From positions 310,001 through 374,000 of the forward strand of contig JAQFVV010000037.1 of the NCBI GenBank assembly GCA_028023455.1: a DNA stretch of 64,000 bases, written 5' to 3'. A program made the translations under genes and the position numbers. Positions 13,641 through 25,689 of this stretch are shown here, piece by piece (the first letter of the stretch is position 1; each line of letters starts with the position of its first letter). Source of the DNA: Epiperipatus broadwayi (Eukaryota; Onychophora; Udeonychophora; Euonychophora; Peripatidae). A model generated the notes under the pieces. It saw only the letters and a list, made by a program, of their open reading frames with translations, made no database searches and was not told where the DNA came from.

Positions 13641-14880
13641 ATAGATAAAATAATGAAAAAAAATATTGAAAGTTGAATTACTATGCAGATAATTAAAGGT
13701 TAAAAATGCAATGATCAATTCTAATATCAGTCTAAGAGGTTCATGGTAATCAGCTCTAAACTAACTTAAGTTACCAAAGATCAAAGTATATATATATTTT
13801 TAAAAAGGCATGAGCAATGAGTCAGAAACAATACCTAGCACCTTTCTTTGATTACATATTTTATTTTGCAAAGCTTCAGAAAATCTTCTTGTTTAAACAC
13901 TACAAATTAGTTATTTTTAGTTAATTCTCATTTCTGAATCCTTCATAATCTGTTGGATCTAACCAAGTCTGATCTCATTTAAATATATATTTTACAAACA
14001 AAAATAGTACACTATCCTCTTTTAATTCCTCCCAACATTTTTTTCCCCTGTAAAAAAAGATCTTTGAATCTTACAAAATTTCTCCATTTGTAGGCAAATT
14101 TTATCTTTCCTTTCAAACTTGTTTATTTCAAATATTCAGCAATTAATTCTAAAAAACATCCTTTCCTGATATCTTTCTCAATAATAATTTTCAATAATCT
14201 AACCACATTTCTTCAAACCCCAAATTGTTCTTCAGATATAAACATGTCTAACCTATTAAGGATTTGTCTAGTTATGATTTTCAACCTTTCAGTTGTATAT
14301 AAGATTAAAACAAAGGTAAAACCTGCATATTTCAGGATGCTAGACCTTTTCCACAATGGCATGAATATCTGTTGACATAAATTCTAATATCCATTTCTTC
14401 TGAGTCATAATTATAAAAAAAAAAACTAACTCTCTCAAAACAATTATTTTCAATTTTAAATCCCAAGCCCTTTTTAATAAAGATAAAAACCAGAAACAAG
14501 AATGAGGAATGGTAGAAGGATACTGCATTATCACCAGGTAATCCCTCATTTCTCAAACTTATTATAGATGGCATTACAATAGAGATCTTATGTTATCATC
14601 TAATGTCTAAGCTAAAGTATTAAGTAATTTACTTGTAACCAGGATAAAAAATTGCTTATAGACTTGAGTTCAAAATTTTAGAGGATTTTGAAGTTCAAGC
14701 TATTAGTTTGAGTATCAAAATGCATAACTGCATTACATCCAACTTTGAACCCTAAGTTTTTATTAATAAATACAATATCAGAAAGCGATCTAGAGATGAG
14801 ACTTTAAATACACTACTATCTGATAATCACTGATTATCCAAGCATGCTATAGATAGCATTAGAGTTATAGACCTGTTCTT
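13640..14880. other. No clear gene; AT-rich
   Basis: Overlapping minus-strand open frames at 14332-14574 have no recognisable domain. They may be remains of the LINE-like material that follows. Nothing else is supported. Confidence 0.4.
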
Positions 14881-14889
14881 GTTGTATCA

Positions 14890-15700
14890 TGTATTACATA
14901 AATTAGAGATCTAAATGATTAGTTATTATTAAATCCATTTCCCACAAATCTTTTAATAATTCAACTGAAATCTCGTCAATTCCTTGAGTTTTCTATATTG
15001 CCTTTCATTTAAATCTCTTACCACTTTTTCCTTCATTGTCACGATCTTTATGTATTTGATTTTCTTTTCCAATGAACGTACATGACGGCAATTTAATTAA
15101 GTCATTTTACGTATTATTCTCACATTTAAAAGCAACTATTATTTTTGCTTATAATTTACCATTTTTATTAACTAGAGTATTTATGTGTTCTCATTTCACT
15201 CATCCAAAAGATTTCATTCTACTACAAACTTTTTTATTTGCCTCTATTTTCTTTATAACTACTTTATGGCTTTCCCTGCTTCACATTGCAATTTATTATC
15301 AAGCCTTTTTTAGATACTTTTACCTTCTGGAAATTTAATATTTTTCCATTTTTGGTCTATTCTTTTATTTTTCACTTCAGCGTTAACATAAGCTTTTCCA
15401 TGTGTTAACACAAGCTTTTTACACTCCATATTTTATAAATTTCAGTTTTTTACTTGCAAAATCTTAAATTCCCTAGAGTTTTTTATATGAATTTATTTCA
15501 ATCAGCCAACACTTATCATCCTAACAAATATATATATAACTTTCCATTATCTTTCCTTTTTTAATTTATTGCTAATCCATTTTTTGTTGCTCGGTTCTTA
15601 TTCTTTAAAAAATGACCTCAATTCTACATCAGCTAAATTGTGATTAGAATCTTTATGAGTTGCAGAAGTGCAAGCCCAGAGTTATGGGTGTGGATACACA
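14890..15700 (-). pseudogene. Weak LINE relic (endonuclease end and RT start)
   Basis: On the minus strand a block reading SATHKDSNHNLADVELRSFF (about 15610-15665) resembles the end of an APE-type endonuclease. Further on, KTQGIDEISVELLKDL (about 14930-14995) resembles the conserved block just before the reverse transcriptase fingers of LINEs (usually KAPGIDEIP.ELLK). The intervening sequence is stop-ridden. It differs from both LINE families above. Confidence 0.4.
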
Positions 15701-17870
15701 TACTTTAACATTGATCCTAAACCAACTCTAAACTCATCTTATAATTTCGGAACCTGTCTTGATCACTGGTATATGTAATCTACAGCAAAGGCTAATATGT
15801 TTGTGTAAAAAAACATATTCTTGATAAGTTGCTACCATCTGAGATAAAATATTCAAAACTATATCCATACAAATTGTAAAACACTGTAATATGTAAAACT
15901 ACATCATCAAATAATAAAGATCCTAATCGCTGAAAACTATAATTACGATATATAAATACAATTTTCAGGTTTCAGACCAGTGTGTGGGTGCTTGATAATA
16001 CTATTACAGCACCAATATTTTGGCTGGATCTATTTTGCCATTGTTTGTGTAATAAGGTGGCCAAATAGCTGTTACTAAGGATATTGTATTTTCAGTTGCC
16101 AGAATATCTAGCAATTGCTTTGGCATCACTCTTACTATTCAGTTGATGGCAGGTAAAATTCAGTTGAAAGTTGGCACCATGACAGTAATAACAGGCAATT
16201 ATAATGCAAATTGTTTAACTTTCAATATAATTGCAATAGTAATAAGGAAGATTTGTAATATATAAATAATTTATATCAATCAATATATATATATAGAGAG
16301 AGCTAAAAAACTTGGTCAAGGACTTTCACCTAAGAAAAGAGAACAGAAATATATTATCAAAACTGACAGAATCAATTAATTTAAGAAAACTTGAGATATT
16401 TGTTCTAAAAATTGGAGTTGTGAATCTTTTTCCTTTCAGCTTCCTCCTGGCAACAGCTGCCAAAAACTTCAGTTTGAAAGAATTTTTTTTTCTCTTTATT
16501 TTTCCCCCCAACAGCCATTTTCAAAATAATCACAGATCAGGCTCATTAGTTGCAGATGGGTAGATAATGTCTGTGGCATTATCACCTCCACCACATACAG
16601 CCAAAGGGAAAGAGTAACCACAGTTATTATCATTAGATTAAATTTTTTTTTAAAAAAAAAATCTTCCTCATCTAATTGTTAAAATTTTTTCACTTATAGG
16701 AGACCAGGAAAAAAAATCTATATATGGACCAATTACCAGATTTAAAATAACTTTTCCCAGGTAAATTTAATTTAAAATGAAAACTAAGCATGAAACGTTT
16801 ACTGAATAGACGATTTTGAAATAATGTATGTTTGCATATATGTGTGTCAATACATATAGAAGCATTTAAGGTCAACAGATAAAATAGAGTAAATGAATGA
16901 TTTGGTCATTCAGGATATCATATGACTTCAAATACCAGAAATGACAGGATAAGTTTCAATCCAAGAAACTTTAGCTCTCAAGTCTGTTATTTTACTACAG
17001 TGATAAATGCATAGGGCAGCCCAATAATGAGATTAGATGAGTCTCAGTTTGATGTTTGAATTGCTGTAATCAATCTGTCACTATATTCCTAGGATATTAC
17101 TTGATCTTCCAAATCAAATAGTCACTTGATAAGTTTGTTTACAAAATCACTATCACTAACAGTGATCATGTGAATTGATTGTATAAGTATAGTAGCCTTT
17201 ACAATAATTGTTGCAAAGAATATATATATTAATAATAAACACATGGTTTAAAAATTATTAGATCTATACATAGACCAGCACAGCTGATAAGAATAAATTT
17301 TAATTAGCTTATGTTTTGATATATTGTAGACTTTAGGAACAACTATAACAGGGCATGTGCATATCCTAGACGTGACAGATTTTAATGGCAATAGAATACA
17401 GATTAAGAAAAATAGAGACAAAAAGGGTGAAGGGTAATGATTAATTAAAAGGAAATATTTTCTAAAAAATCCTCATTTATTAGATTTAAAATAAAAAAAA
17501 GAATGATTTATAAAGTGATCATTTAAGTTCAAGTAAAAAAAAAATAATAATTCAAAGATGATTTATAAGACAATATAATAAAGACTGTAAGCTTTAAAAG
17601 AAATTGAAGTAATGAAATGATAAAATTAGTAAACAAATAAGGAAATTCTTATTCAAGAAAAAAAAAAAGGCAAAAAAATATAAGAACAAAAAGTTAAAAA
17701 ATATTCCATGAAATGCTAATAAATGCTCATATAACACATAGTAGTCCTTAACCTATTTGACATCTCATGCAAACTATTCTTTCAGAAAATGCTAATATCT
17801 TGATGAACTATAGTTCCCATGTATTTTACCCCAAAGTGAAAGCAATAAATAATGCACTTCATGAAACATT
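15700..17870. other. Spacer without a supportable gene
   Basis: The stretch 15950-16200 is somewhat less AT-rich (TCAGACCAGTGTGTGGGTGC, TTGGCTGGATC) but gives no open frame and no motif I recognise. Frames at 16312-16563 and 16690-16875 are short and featureless. Confidence 0.4.
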
Positions 17871-17879
17871 TCCTTTTCT

Positions 17880-18960
17880 TTGAACATATATTTTATTTTC
17901 TCCATAAACACATACTAATATTTTTCCATCATGTCTTTCTCTTTTATCTTAATCAGATATTTTATTGAAATCCTTAATCTTTAACTTGATATTTGCAATT
18001 ATGAAGTTATAATTCAAATCTATATCTTTCCCCAAAAAAGTTCCAATGCTGATCATCTATTTTATTAGTATCATGTCCATCATATACTTTGTCTTTTATA
18101 TTATTTGATCTCCCTTTTTGTTTTCTAATCTTTCCGTGGAAGTATTTATTGCAAAACATGTCATATTCTAAAGAGAATTCTAAAAATCTTCCACATTTGG
18201 TTCTTACTTCATAGTTATACTTGCTTGTAATTTGTTTTTATTCACCCTCATTTCCAATTTTAGCTTCCCAATATCTTCTAAGGATAATAATATCTTAATG
18301 AAGTACATCACCAAAATTTAATTTTGAATCCCCGTAAAACTGTTCTATCTTGTTATCTCTACTATTTGATATATAGCACAAATATTATTTTGATTTCTGT
18401 GATGTTAAAAGAATTTTCTTTGAATCCAGCTATCACTCTAGCAATGATGGACTTATATCCTATCAAAGAACTCTACCTTTTTTTACATTTCCCAGTCAGG
18501 TGACTTCACAATAATTTAACTTTGCAAAGTCAATCCAACACATTATTTAGCTAATATAAGAATGTTAGTATTTTTCATTTCCCTTTATAATAAATAATTA
18601 ACCAATGATCTCTAAATATCTGCATCCATGTTTTCACATGGCATGTGATTTAATAAATGAAAGTTGCTTCTTTCAATAACTAAGCTCTTATTCCAACCTG
18701 ATTGCTTAATTAAGTATATGGATATTGTTCTTCTATCCATACTTGAATTTGGTTAAACATTTTAATGAAAATTGTAACTGATCTAATTTATTTTATGACT
18801 AATGTATTGACATTCATTTGAACAATTCAATTTATTTAGAGATAATTTCAAAACAAGTCATTCCCAACACATAGAATATCTTATGGAGAATAAATGCTTC
18901 AGAAATTACAATCATTGACTATAGCTGATGAAAGATTGTTTGGATGATTCATCTTTTTCT
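17880..18960 (-). pseudogene. Possible LINE relic
   Basis: On the minus strand, around 17950-18010, the translation GERYRFEL/DIDLNYNFIIANIKLRIK resembles the endonuclease C-terminal block that usually reads GADI.SDH.L..AK..L.LK. Around 18660-18730 a SNQVGIRAE-like piece recalls the RT block usually reading QAGFR. The similarity is weak and the frame is broken, so this is a low-confidence call. Confidence 0.25.
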
Positions 18961-19038
18961 TCAGAATTAAGGTTAGAAATACTTTTTTGTCTTCAGAGCA
19001 ATTGATCTCACTATCAAGATATTAATAAAACATTACAT

Positions 19039-19467
19039 GCTCATCATTTCTTATACTTGCTCAAACTGTTAAACACAGATAAAATTCTCCATACAGTAAT
19101 GTCACTCAATGCAAGCCAGAGTAATTAAGAGTAATTAATGGATGCAAGGTTCGTGTATAAAATCCCTATCTAGTGCCTACTCATCCAATATCCCCAGACT
19201 AATTTCTAGCTTGTGGTCAGTGAAGAGTCTTGGACCTGAGAATGCTGCACCTAGATCTTAGGATTTAATGCAACCCTCTAGAAGATCTAGGTGCAGTGCT
19301 CTCATATTCAAAGCTCCTCACTGATGAAAGCCATAAGCTAGAAACTAGTCTGAGGATATTGGATGAGTAGGCACTAGATAGGGATTTTATGCACAAATCT
19401 TCTTACATCCAATGATTACTCTGGCTTGCACTGAGTGACACTACTGTATGAAGAGTTTTGCTGGTTT
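19039..19467 (+). mobile_element. Hammerhead-bearing retroelement, copy A (fold-back, 429 bp)
   Basis: This insertion is flanked by a perfect 17-bp target duplication, TTAATAAAACATTACAT, at 19022-19038 and 19468-19484. The left half is an inverted copy of the right half. Both contain the family's landmark words GATGAGTAGGCACTAGAT and TACTGTATG.AGAGTTTTGCT in opposite orientation. The right half carries an intact hammerhead ribozyme motif (19315-19356). A damaged one, with part of the core and stem II lost, is in the left half (about 19184-19226, minus). The long variable-length target duplication points to insertion of a reverse-transcribed RNA rather than cut-and-paste. No protein is encoded, so it must rely on another element's enzymes. 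Confidence 0.8.
19315..19356 (+). ncRNA. Hammerhead ribozyme motif, intact core
   Basis: Stem I strand TCCTCA (19315-19320) is followed by the core CTGATGA (19321-19327). Stem II has AGC (19329-19331) pairing with GCT (19337-19339). Then come GAAA (19341-19344), the palindrome ACTAGT (19344-19349) and the cleavage-site C at 19350. The stem I return strand TGAGGA (19351-19356) is fully complementary to TCCTCA. All core residues expected for a hammerhead are present. Weak points are an A-A opposition at the base of stem II and a stem III that is only a self-complementary ACTAGT. Such a stem would need two molecules, a dimeric fold known from Penelope-like and retrozyme hammerheads. Confidence 0.75.
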
Positions 19468-20275
19468 TTAATAAAACATTACATTAAGCAAAAAAAAAAA
19501 AAAAAATAATGAAACTATTTTAAAAAAAAAAAAAAACTTTCTCCTGAAGGATTGTAAATAGTGAGAAAGTGAAATGCAGTATAAATATTATAACATAATA
19601 AGATGTATAATTAATAAATAAAAAAATGATCACATCTAACAAAGACATCTCAGGGTTACCAAACCCATATTTTTCAAACACATGCTCCTATTGCTATGAG
19701 TAACAGAGAAGACTGTTAGCATGAAAAACACATAATAAGTATGCTCCATACAACTCAATGAAATAAAAAGAGAAAAATATCAGACATAGGCAAGAATACC
19801 AGAAACAGTACCTAGAGTTTGATGAGCTAACATCTTATCTGAGGCAGAAAGACCCTATAAGTTGGCACTGCTTATTCCTTATCTGCAATTAAACCATCTA
19901 TCTAGAAGCTATTATCTGTGAGCTATAATCCCATCAAAAGCCCAATTTCAGCACAGATAGCTTATGCAATATAGAATTACAAGTTCCTTTTTTTAATTTA
20001 TGTCAAATTTCTTAAATATAACTCATAAACATTTTTATATTTTTAAATAATTATAAATACTAATTTATTTTCCCAAGCTTGAGAAAAAATCAGTCTTGAA
20101 ATTAACATATTTAAAGGCACAGTATGGTAATTAAAAATAAATACAGTTTATTTAATGCAGGTTAAACCTTTATATATATATATTGTTTTAAGAATATTTA
20201 TTCTCATCTTCTTTTTTTATTATCGAGAATAGATGTGACTATAGTTTTAGCAAAATAATTATAAATATTTGTCAA

Positions 20276-20372
20276 GCATTGATGGTCGAGAGGTCAGCAG
20301 CTGCCTTACAAGCAGTTGTCCCGGGTTAGCGGGTTTGCTTCCGGGCCGATGCTACGACACATGAGAAAAAAA
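20276..20372 (+). repeat. Class II tRNA-like SINE, copy 1
   Basis: A tRNA-like head (20276-20350) has an acceptor stem GCATTG pairing with CGATGC, an A-box region TGGTCGAGAGGTCAGCAG and a B-box-like GCGGGTTTGCTTCCGG. It is followed by TACGACACATGAG and an A-run. The same head and tail words recur at 54187-54293 (plus) and 40615-40738 (minus). These are therefore one repeated family, not single tRNA genes. The A-box form GGTCGAGAGGT is closest to class II tRNAs (Leu or Ser type). Confidence 0.7.
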
Positions 20373-20374
20373 AT

Positions 20375-23300
20375 TATAAGTATTCTGTAATTGATTTTTG
20401 AGAATTAATGTCAAATGGTGATAATTATTGTTATGAAGTACTGGGTTTTGCTATGGTGCAGGTTGATATAAATGTGTATATAAGGAGGCAAGATTATGTT
20501 TTTAGAATCAAAGATGTTGAATTTATTATTTAATGTTTAATTAAATAAATAAGTGCAAGCAATTTATAAAAACAAACTTGGATAGATATAAGTTCCAAAT
20601 GCAGTACTTGAAATATTTGTTTGGCCACCATACCATGTAAAAACTGACCAATCACTATGCAATATGCATGCATTTCAAAATAAGATCAGCAGCTCCCTTG
20701 AGTACTGATAATCATGCACATAAATACAGCAATTAATCCCATATTAATTAACAATAAATCAATTGACTTGGTATCAAAAAAGCATCAATAATCAGTATTT
20801 CTAAAATACAAACCCACACTCTCATATTTATTTAATTGGTTTTTAGCTTCCTGTAATAAGATCTGTTATATACAATTTTATAAAATCTTAACTATATTTT
20901 GGTAGATTTAACTGATATTATATATATATAAATTAAAGTAATTTCCTAGATTTAAAATTTTACTATATTAATTTATTTAAGTTTACAATTTAAAAATCAT
21001 GTATTTTTAAAATCAGTTATAAATCAAAGTACATTGTACACATGTACTCAGTAATTCTCAAGCTTATTTTTCCTAGGACTAATAAATCATGATGTCAAAA
21101 ACAATTACATTTCATCTTTTAATAAGGAATGATAATTGTGTTTATTAACATTAAAAATGTAAACAAAAGCAACTTTTTTTCAATATGACATCCCTTTGTG
21201 AGTTGACATGTTTATCTTAAAACTAACTTGTTTTCATCACTTAAATTCATAAATTTATTATCTTCACACTAAAGATTGAAATTGGAAGGAAAAAAAATTT
21301 TTTATTTAAAAATGAAAAAAATTTACAAAAAAAAAAAAAAACTGAAAGAAGTTTAAAAATAAATCACAGATAATTATCTGAATTCGTTGCAAGTATAAAT
21401 AAGCATATATTAGCAAAATGTTTTGACCATCTCCACAATAAACTGAAATTAAACATGCTGAAAATATAAATAATTTAAAGGATTATAGAGATGTCAAGTG
21501 AAAGATGGAAGAAAATGTTTGGATGCAAACCAATTTATAAATTCGTTTTTATAACCAGTAAAGAAAATTCAAAGACCTTTAACCAGAAAGAGATAAAATT
21601 GAGCTGTGATCCATAGATCTCTAACACTTGAGTATGACATTCAACTCCTACCCTAAATCATGCAAAATATTATTATTAAGTATTAATTAAATTAATATTA
21701 ATTTATTTCCAAAAAGGTCTATCATATCTTGTTTTTCACATCTTTCAATGGTATCCATCTATCCAAATACTTCATTCTTCTTTCACATTTAATTTTTTCA
21801 AATATATGTTATTAATGACTTAAACTATTCAAGGTATGACCAAAATAAAATAATTTGAATGTTCAAAAGTTACAATGACATACTTTTCTATTGCCATTGA
21901 TTTAATTTCCATCTATAGTAGTTAATATTGGAAGAATACAGGAAAGCTAAGAAAAGGTCTGGCAGCAGTTCACTCACATTGTCACCTATAGATTAGACAT
22001 ATGATGATGTAGTTACATATTTACTATAACTTATAAGACAGTACTTTCAGATTTCCTATTTATTATAATCTGTATGTTTGTAATTTATTCTTTGCCTAAG
22101 GCAAGTAGAGCAACTAAGTAATAAAGCACTGTAACCAAGTAAAAGAACTTTGTGATCAGTATCCTGAAGGGTTTAGTGCTGTGGTAAAGTAGTAGATTTG
22201 ACAGCTAAAATCTATGGATCATAGCTGGCTCTTATTCTTAACGTTAGAATATCACTACGACTTCCTTAGTGACAATTCATTTAATTTTTTTTTATTATAG
22301 TTGATGGTACATTATCATTCCATCTCTACCTCTTTTAATACAATTTATTCTAACAATTCAATTTTAAAGATGCTTCCAAATAGAAGGGAGTACTTTACAT
22401 CATTATAATCTGTCAAATCAAAATTTCATAGCATTTAATTTTAAATTAATTTCTATTTTTTCTGTTTATCAATTACTATCTTGCCAATGAAGAGGCTGAA
22501 CGAAAAATGAAAAACATTCCAATTTTCTGTCAATGCTTGTTTTAACTGTTTAATTATTAAATTATGATTTTTAATACATTAAATAAACTAAGATCAATTA
22601 AAAATTACTTGTGTTTTATCAATATTTTCTCAATAAATATTAAATTCTACAAATACCCATTATAATTCTTTCTAAAATTCTCAACATATTTAAGAATCTC
22701 CCAAAAAAAAAACTATCAGAACTTTGTCTTAATATATTGCTCCAATCTATCAGAAAGAATTTGTATAATAATTACTTAATTATATATGTTAAATTCTTCG
22801 CTTGAAGGCACATTGAAGAAAGTAATAAATATGCTATTACGATAAAGTAATAACAGTTAATTATAACTGATGGTAGTTTGCAAATTATTTATTACATTTT
22901 AATGCGACTTTTTAAAACTTACAAATTTTCACAAGCTCTTTATATTACTAAGATTATATGACCATTATTCTCTATTTTCTTAGTTCTGAAATAACAAAGA
23001 TGTGCTTTTTCATTAATTTTCTTCTAGTCCTGAAGGATTAAAACACTTTTAAAATTGGTGAACTAAAATTTATCATAATCAGATATAAATTAACCATCCG
23101 GCTTCTAATTTTTTTAGCATGTTACTCTCCAAAATGTATATTTTTCACATGTGGTCATTCATTACCATAATTTATCAGTATATTTGTTCAAAAAATATAT
23201 TTTTTACCATACTTTTATTATAATTATTTAAAAATTAAAAAAAAAAAGTAATACATTATTTAGTTATTTAGCATTTTCCCTTTTAAGTTGTTACTTTTCC

Positions 23301-24690
23301 AACACTTAGAAAAATAAAAATACAGTGATGAAAACATTATTTCTAAATAAAACACAGATATCTAGAAAAATAAGTGTTTTAACTTTTTTTAAAATCAAAA
23401 TATAAGATGAAATGAATGTGGTTATATTTAGTTTTAAAAAAAATCAGATAACGTATTTTTTCAATAGCATGTTAAATTCTATTCCTAATTATAGCTGCCA
23501 TCTGTTCACAAAAACCAAACTACAAAAGCATTGCATACAAAATAAAAAAGATTTATTATCTTATGAAGTTAAAATAAACACTATCCAATAATTAAATTCA
23601 AAAATAGACTGCACTACTTTACGAAAATACCCCTAAAGTGAACAAAACAAATAAAGTAATTTAATTAAACTAATGTGAATAGTATAATGATTGTTAAGTA
23701 CTAACTTTTAAGACTTCTGATACAAAATTTTCATTATAATTAATTTCTAATTTAAACAATTGCATATTTTTTTTTAAATAATAGTAATTTTTTGGTTCAG
23801 TTATTATTCCTGTAATATATTTTTAAATTATTCAAAATGACAATTAATACAACATGGCAATGCGATTTTCAAATGTCCATTCACATATTACAGTTGTTTA
23901 CCATTCATAATTTCAGAAAAATAAAACCATATAAAAACAGTTCATATTGATAATTAACAGAAACAGAATTAACCGATATCATTTAATGGAAACTATATGC
24001 TTTAATAAAAGTAAGGTTTAATAATATATTTTCCAATGGCATTATGATATTTGTATTTCAATCCCTTTTGATAGCATTTTCTCACAAGATATTGATGTCA
24101 TGGTGTAAATATTAGAAAATGATACAATAATATCTAAAATAATTACTCCATTTTAGAATTTTTTTTTTTTTGAGATGGTGCACTGCAAAAGTTTTATTTA
24201 TGATTACCAGTTCATGATGATGTGTATGAGTTTTACTCTATGGATACATGATGAGAACGCCCTATTGAATACATATATATCTATTATAACCCCTCAATGT
24301 AACAGCTTATGTAATGATTTTCACAATTAATAGGATGTTACTATCTACTACCACTATCAAAGATTAATCTATTTACAGTATTCATATAAATAGCAATTGA
24401 AATATTATGTTTAATATTATTATCTTAATCTATTTAGGAAACCTTTTCATTTTAGTTTTATATGTTAGTAGAATAGAAAGTAACAAACAAAAATTTTTAA
24501 AACCATTATGAATTATAAACTTATTACAATAATTCTACTAAGAATAACCCTGATATTTATATTTTTACCTGTCCAAAATCTTGATTCATATTCTTCCTTT
24601 TTACCAAATTTTCTTTAATCCAAATAACTCTTACACAAGAATAATGAAATATCATTTTTTAATGAGAAAATATACAATTTATTGAATAAT
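20375..24690. other. Spacer with possible old SINE pieces
   Basis: At 22145-22230 (plus) and 21598-21660 (minus) the words TTTAGTGCTGTGGTAAAGTAG and ATCTATGGATCAYAGCT recall degraded tRNA-derived SINE heads. The two sites share the ATCTATGGATCAYAGCT word. Otherwise only AT-rich sequence and T/A runs are seen, and no gene is supported. Confidence 0.35.
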
Positions 24691-24699
24691 TTGTGTAAT

Positions 24700-25083
24700 A
24701 GCTTTTTCTTGTTAAATTGCCAATATATGTTGTATTTTGTTACCAAGGCCTCATGTTGAAGCTCCAATTTCAGGATCAATAATTTTAGCAAGAATATTAT
24801 TAAAATTGGGAAGTTATGGGGTTACTCGTTTTCAATAATTTTTAAAACTACTTAAAAGTTTAAAGAATTTTTTATTAGATTAAGATTATTTGCTATAGTA
24901 ATAACAAGAATGATTTGTATTGGGTAAATTGATACGAGGGCATTAATTGCTTATTCATCAGCTGGACATATAGGATTAATAATTAGGTTGGTATTTGTAA
25001 TATTAAGTGAGAGATTAATGCAGCTATGTGGATAATAATTGGACATGGTCTTTGTTAATCTGGCTTATTCTGTTTATTAAGAC
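24700..25083 (+). pseudogene. nad4: nad4 middle part (NUMT)
   Basis: NADH dehydrogenase subunit 4, a membrane proton-pumping subunit of complex I, is recognisable from FLVKLP, then [16 protein letters not shown] (about 24745-24795), [10 protein letters not shown] and ALIAYSSAGHMGL (about 24940-24980). A further LVFVMLSES block and a frameshifted GHGL block follow. In the intact gene the first of these blocks normally reads LPKAHVEAP. Stops and frameshifts show it is not expressed. It ends abruptly at about 25083, where the orientation of the mitochondrial sequence flips. Confidence 0.85.
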
Positions 25084-25089
25084 TATCAT

Positions 25090-25335
25090 ATGAGTAGTAA
25101 AGTATAAAACAACAAATATAATATTGTCTGAAGATATTCTGCTGATAACCTCAGACTATAATCAAAATAATTGTATTGGAATTAATGAAAACTCAAATAA
25201 TATATAAAATATTTAATGAAATGAAAATATAAACCACTTCCACATTAATATAACTATAGATAATATATCTACACCAAACCTGTATCTAATTCCTGACATA
25301 TACAAATTAATATTTAATTTAGATATATTATTAAT
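25090..25335 (-). pseudogene. nad4: nad4 N-terminal part, inverted (NUMT)
   Basis: On the minus strand FGVDILSIV (about 25255-25285) and EFSLIPIQL, followed after a frameshift by ILIIVWGYQ (about 25130-25185), match the front third of subunit 4. The usual form is F.LD..S and FE.SLIP......WGYQPER. It should join directly to the piece at 24700-25083 but faces the other way. A NUMT-internal inversion is the simplest explanation. Confidence 0.65.
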
Positions 25336-25399
25336 AAACCATCAAGAAAAAAACTTAAACCCTCCATATTAAAATTAAAAATATTGTAATTTCTATCCT

Positions 25400-25640
25400 C
25401 TAATAATTCTTAAACTACTACTAGATATATATCATTTCCATGACTTTGAATTAATGAAACTAACAAAGATAATCCTAAACTCACCTCACAAGCAATTGCA
25501 GTTAAAAAAAACTAATCTTAAAAACAACTTTCTAATTTTATTATTCAAGATATTATAATCCAAAAAATATTTAATATACCTGAAATATAATAAATGAAAA
25601 AACTCCAACAATAATAAACATTACAGAAATCAAAAATTTT
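25400..25640 (-). pseudogene. nad4L: nad4L (NUMT)
   Basis: The minus-strand translation includes ISVMFIIVGVFSFIIFQ near the start and AIACEVSLGLSLLVSLIQSH followed by GND (about 25440-25503) near the end. The motif CE..LGLSLLVS...HGND is diagnostic of complex I subunit 4L. Internal stops occur between the two blocks. It sits immediately before the nad4 front part on the same strand, as in most protostome mitochondrial genomes. Confidence 0.8.
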
Positions 25641-25689
25641 AATTAAAAAATCCTATATCTTCGACTTCCAAAACTTATATATTTACATC

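Noticed and set aside
19850-19900. GCAGAAAGACCCTATAAG resembling the conserved 16S rRNA GACGAGAAGACCCTAT block
   Set aside because: No other 16S signature lies around it, unlike the real NUMT at 25.7-26.2 kb. A chance match is likely.
20276-20350. A functional tRNA gene
   Set aside because: The head occurs three times with the same non-tRNA tail and A-run, and this copy has B-box changes, so a SINE is the better call.
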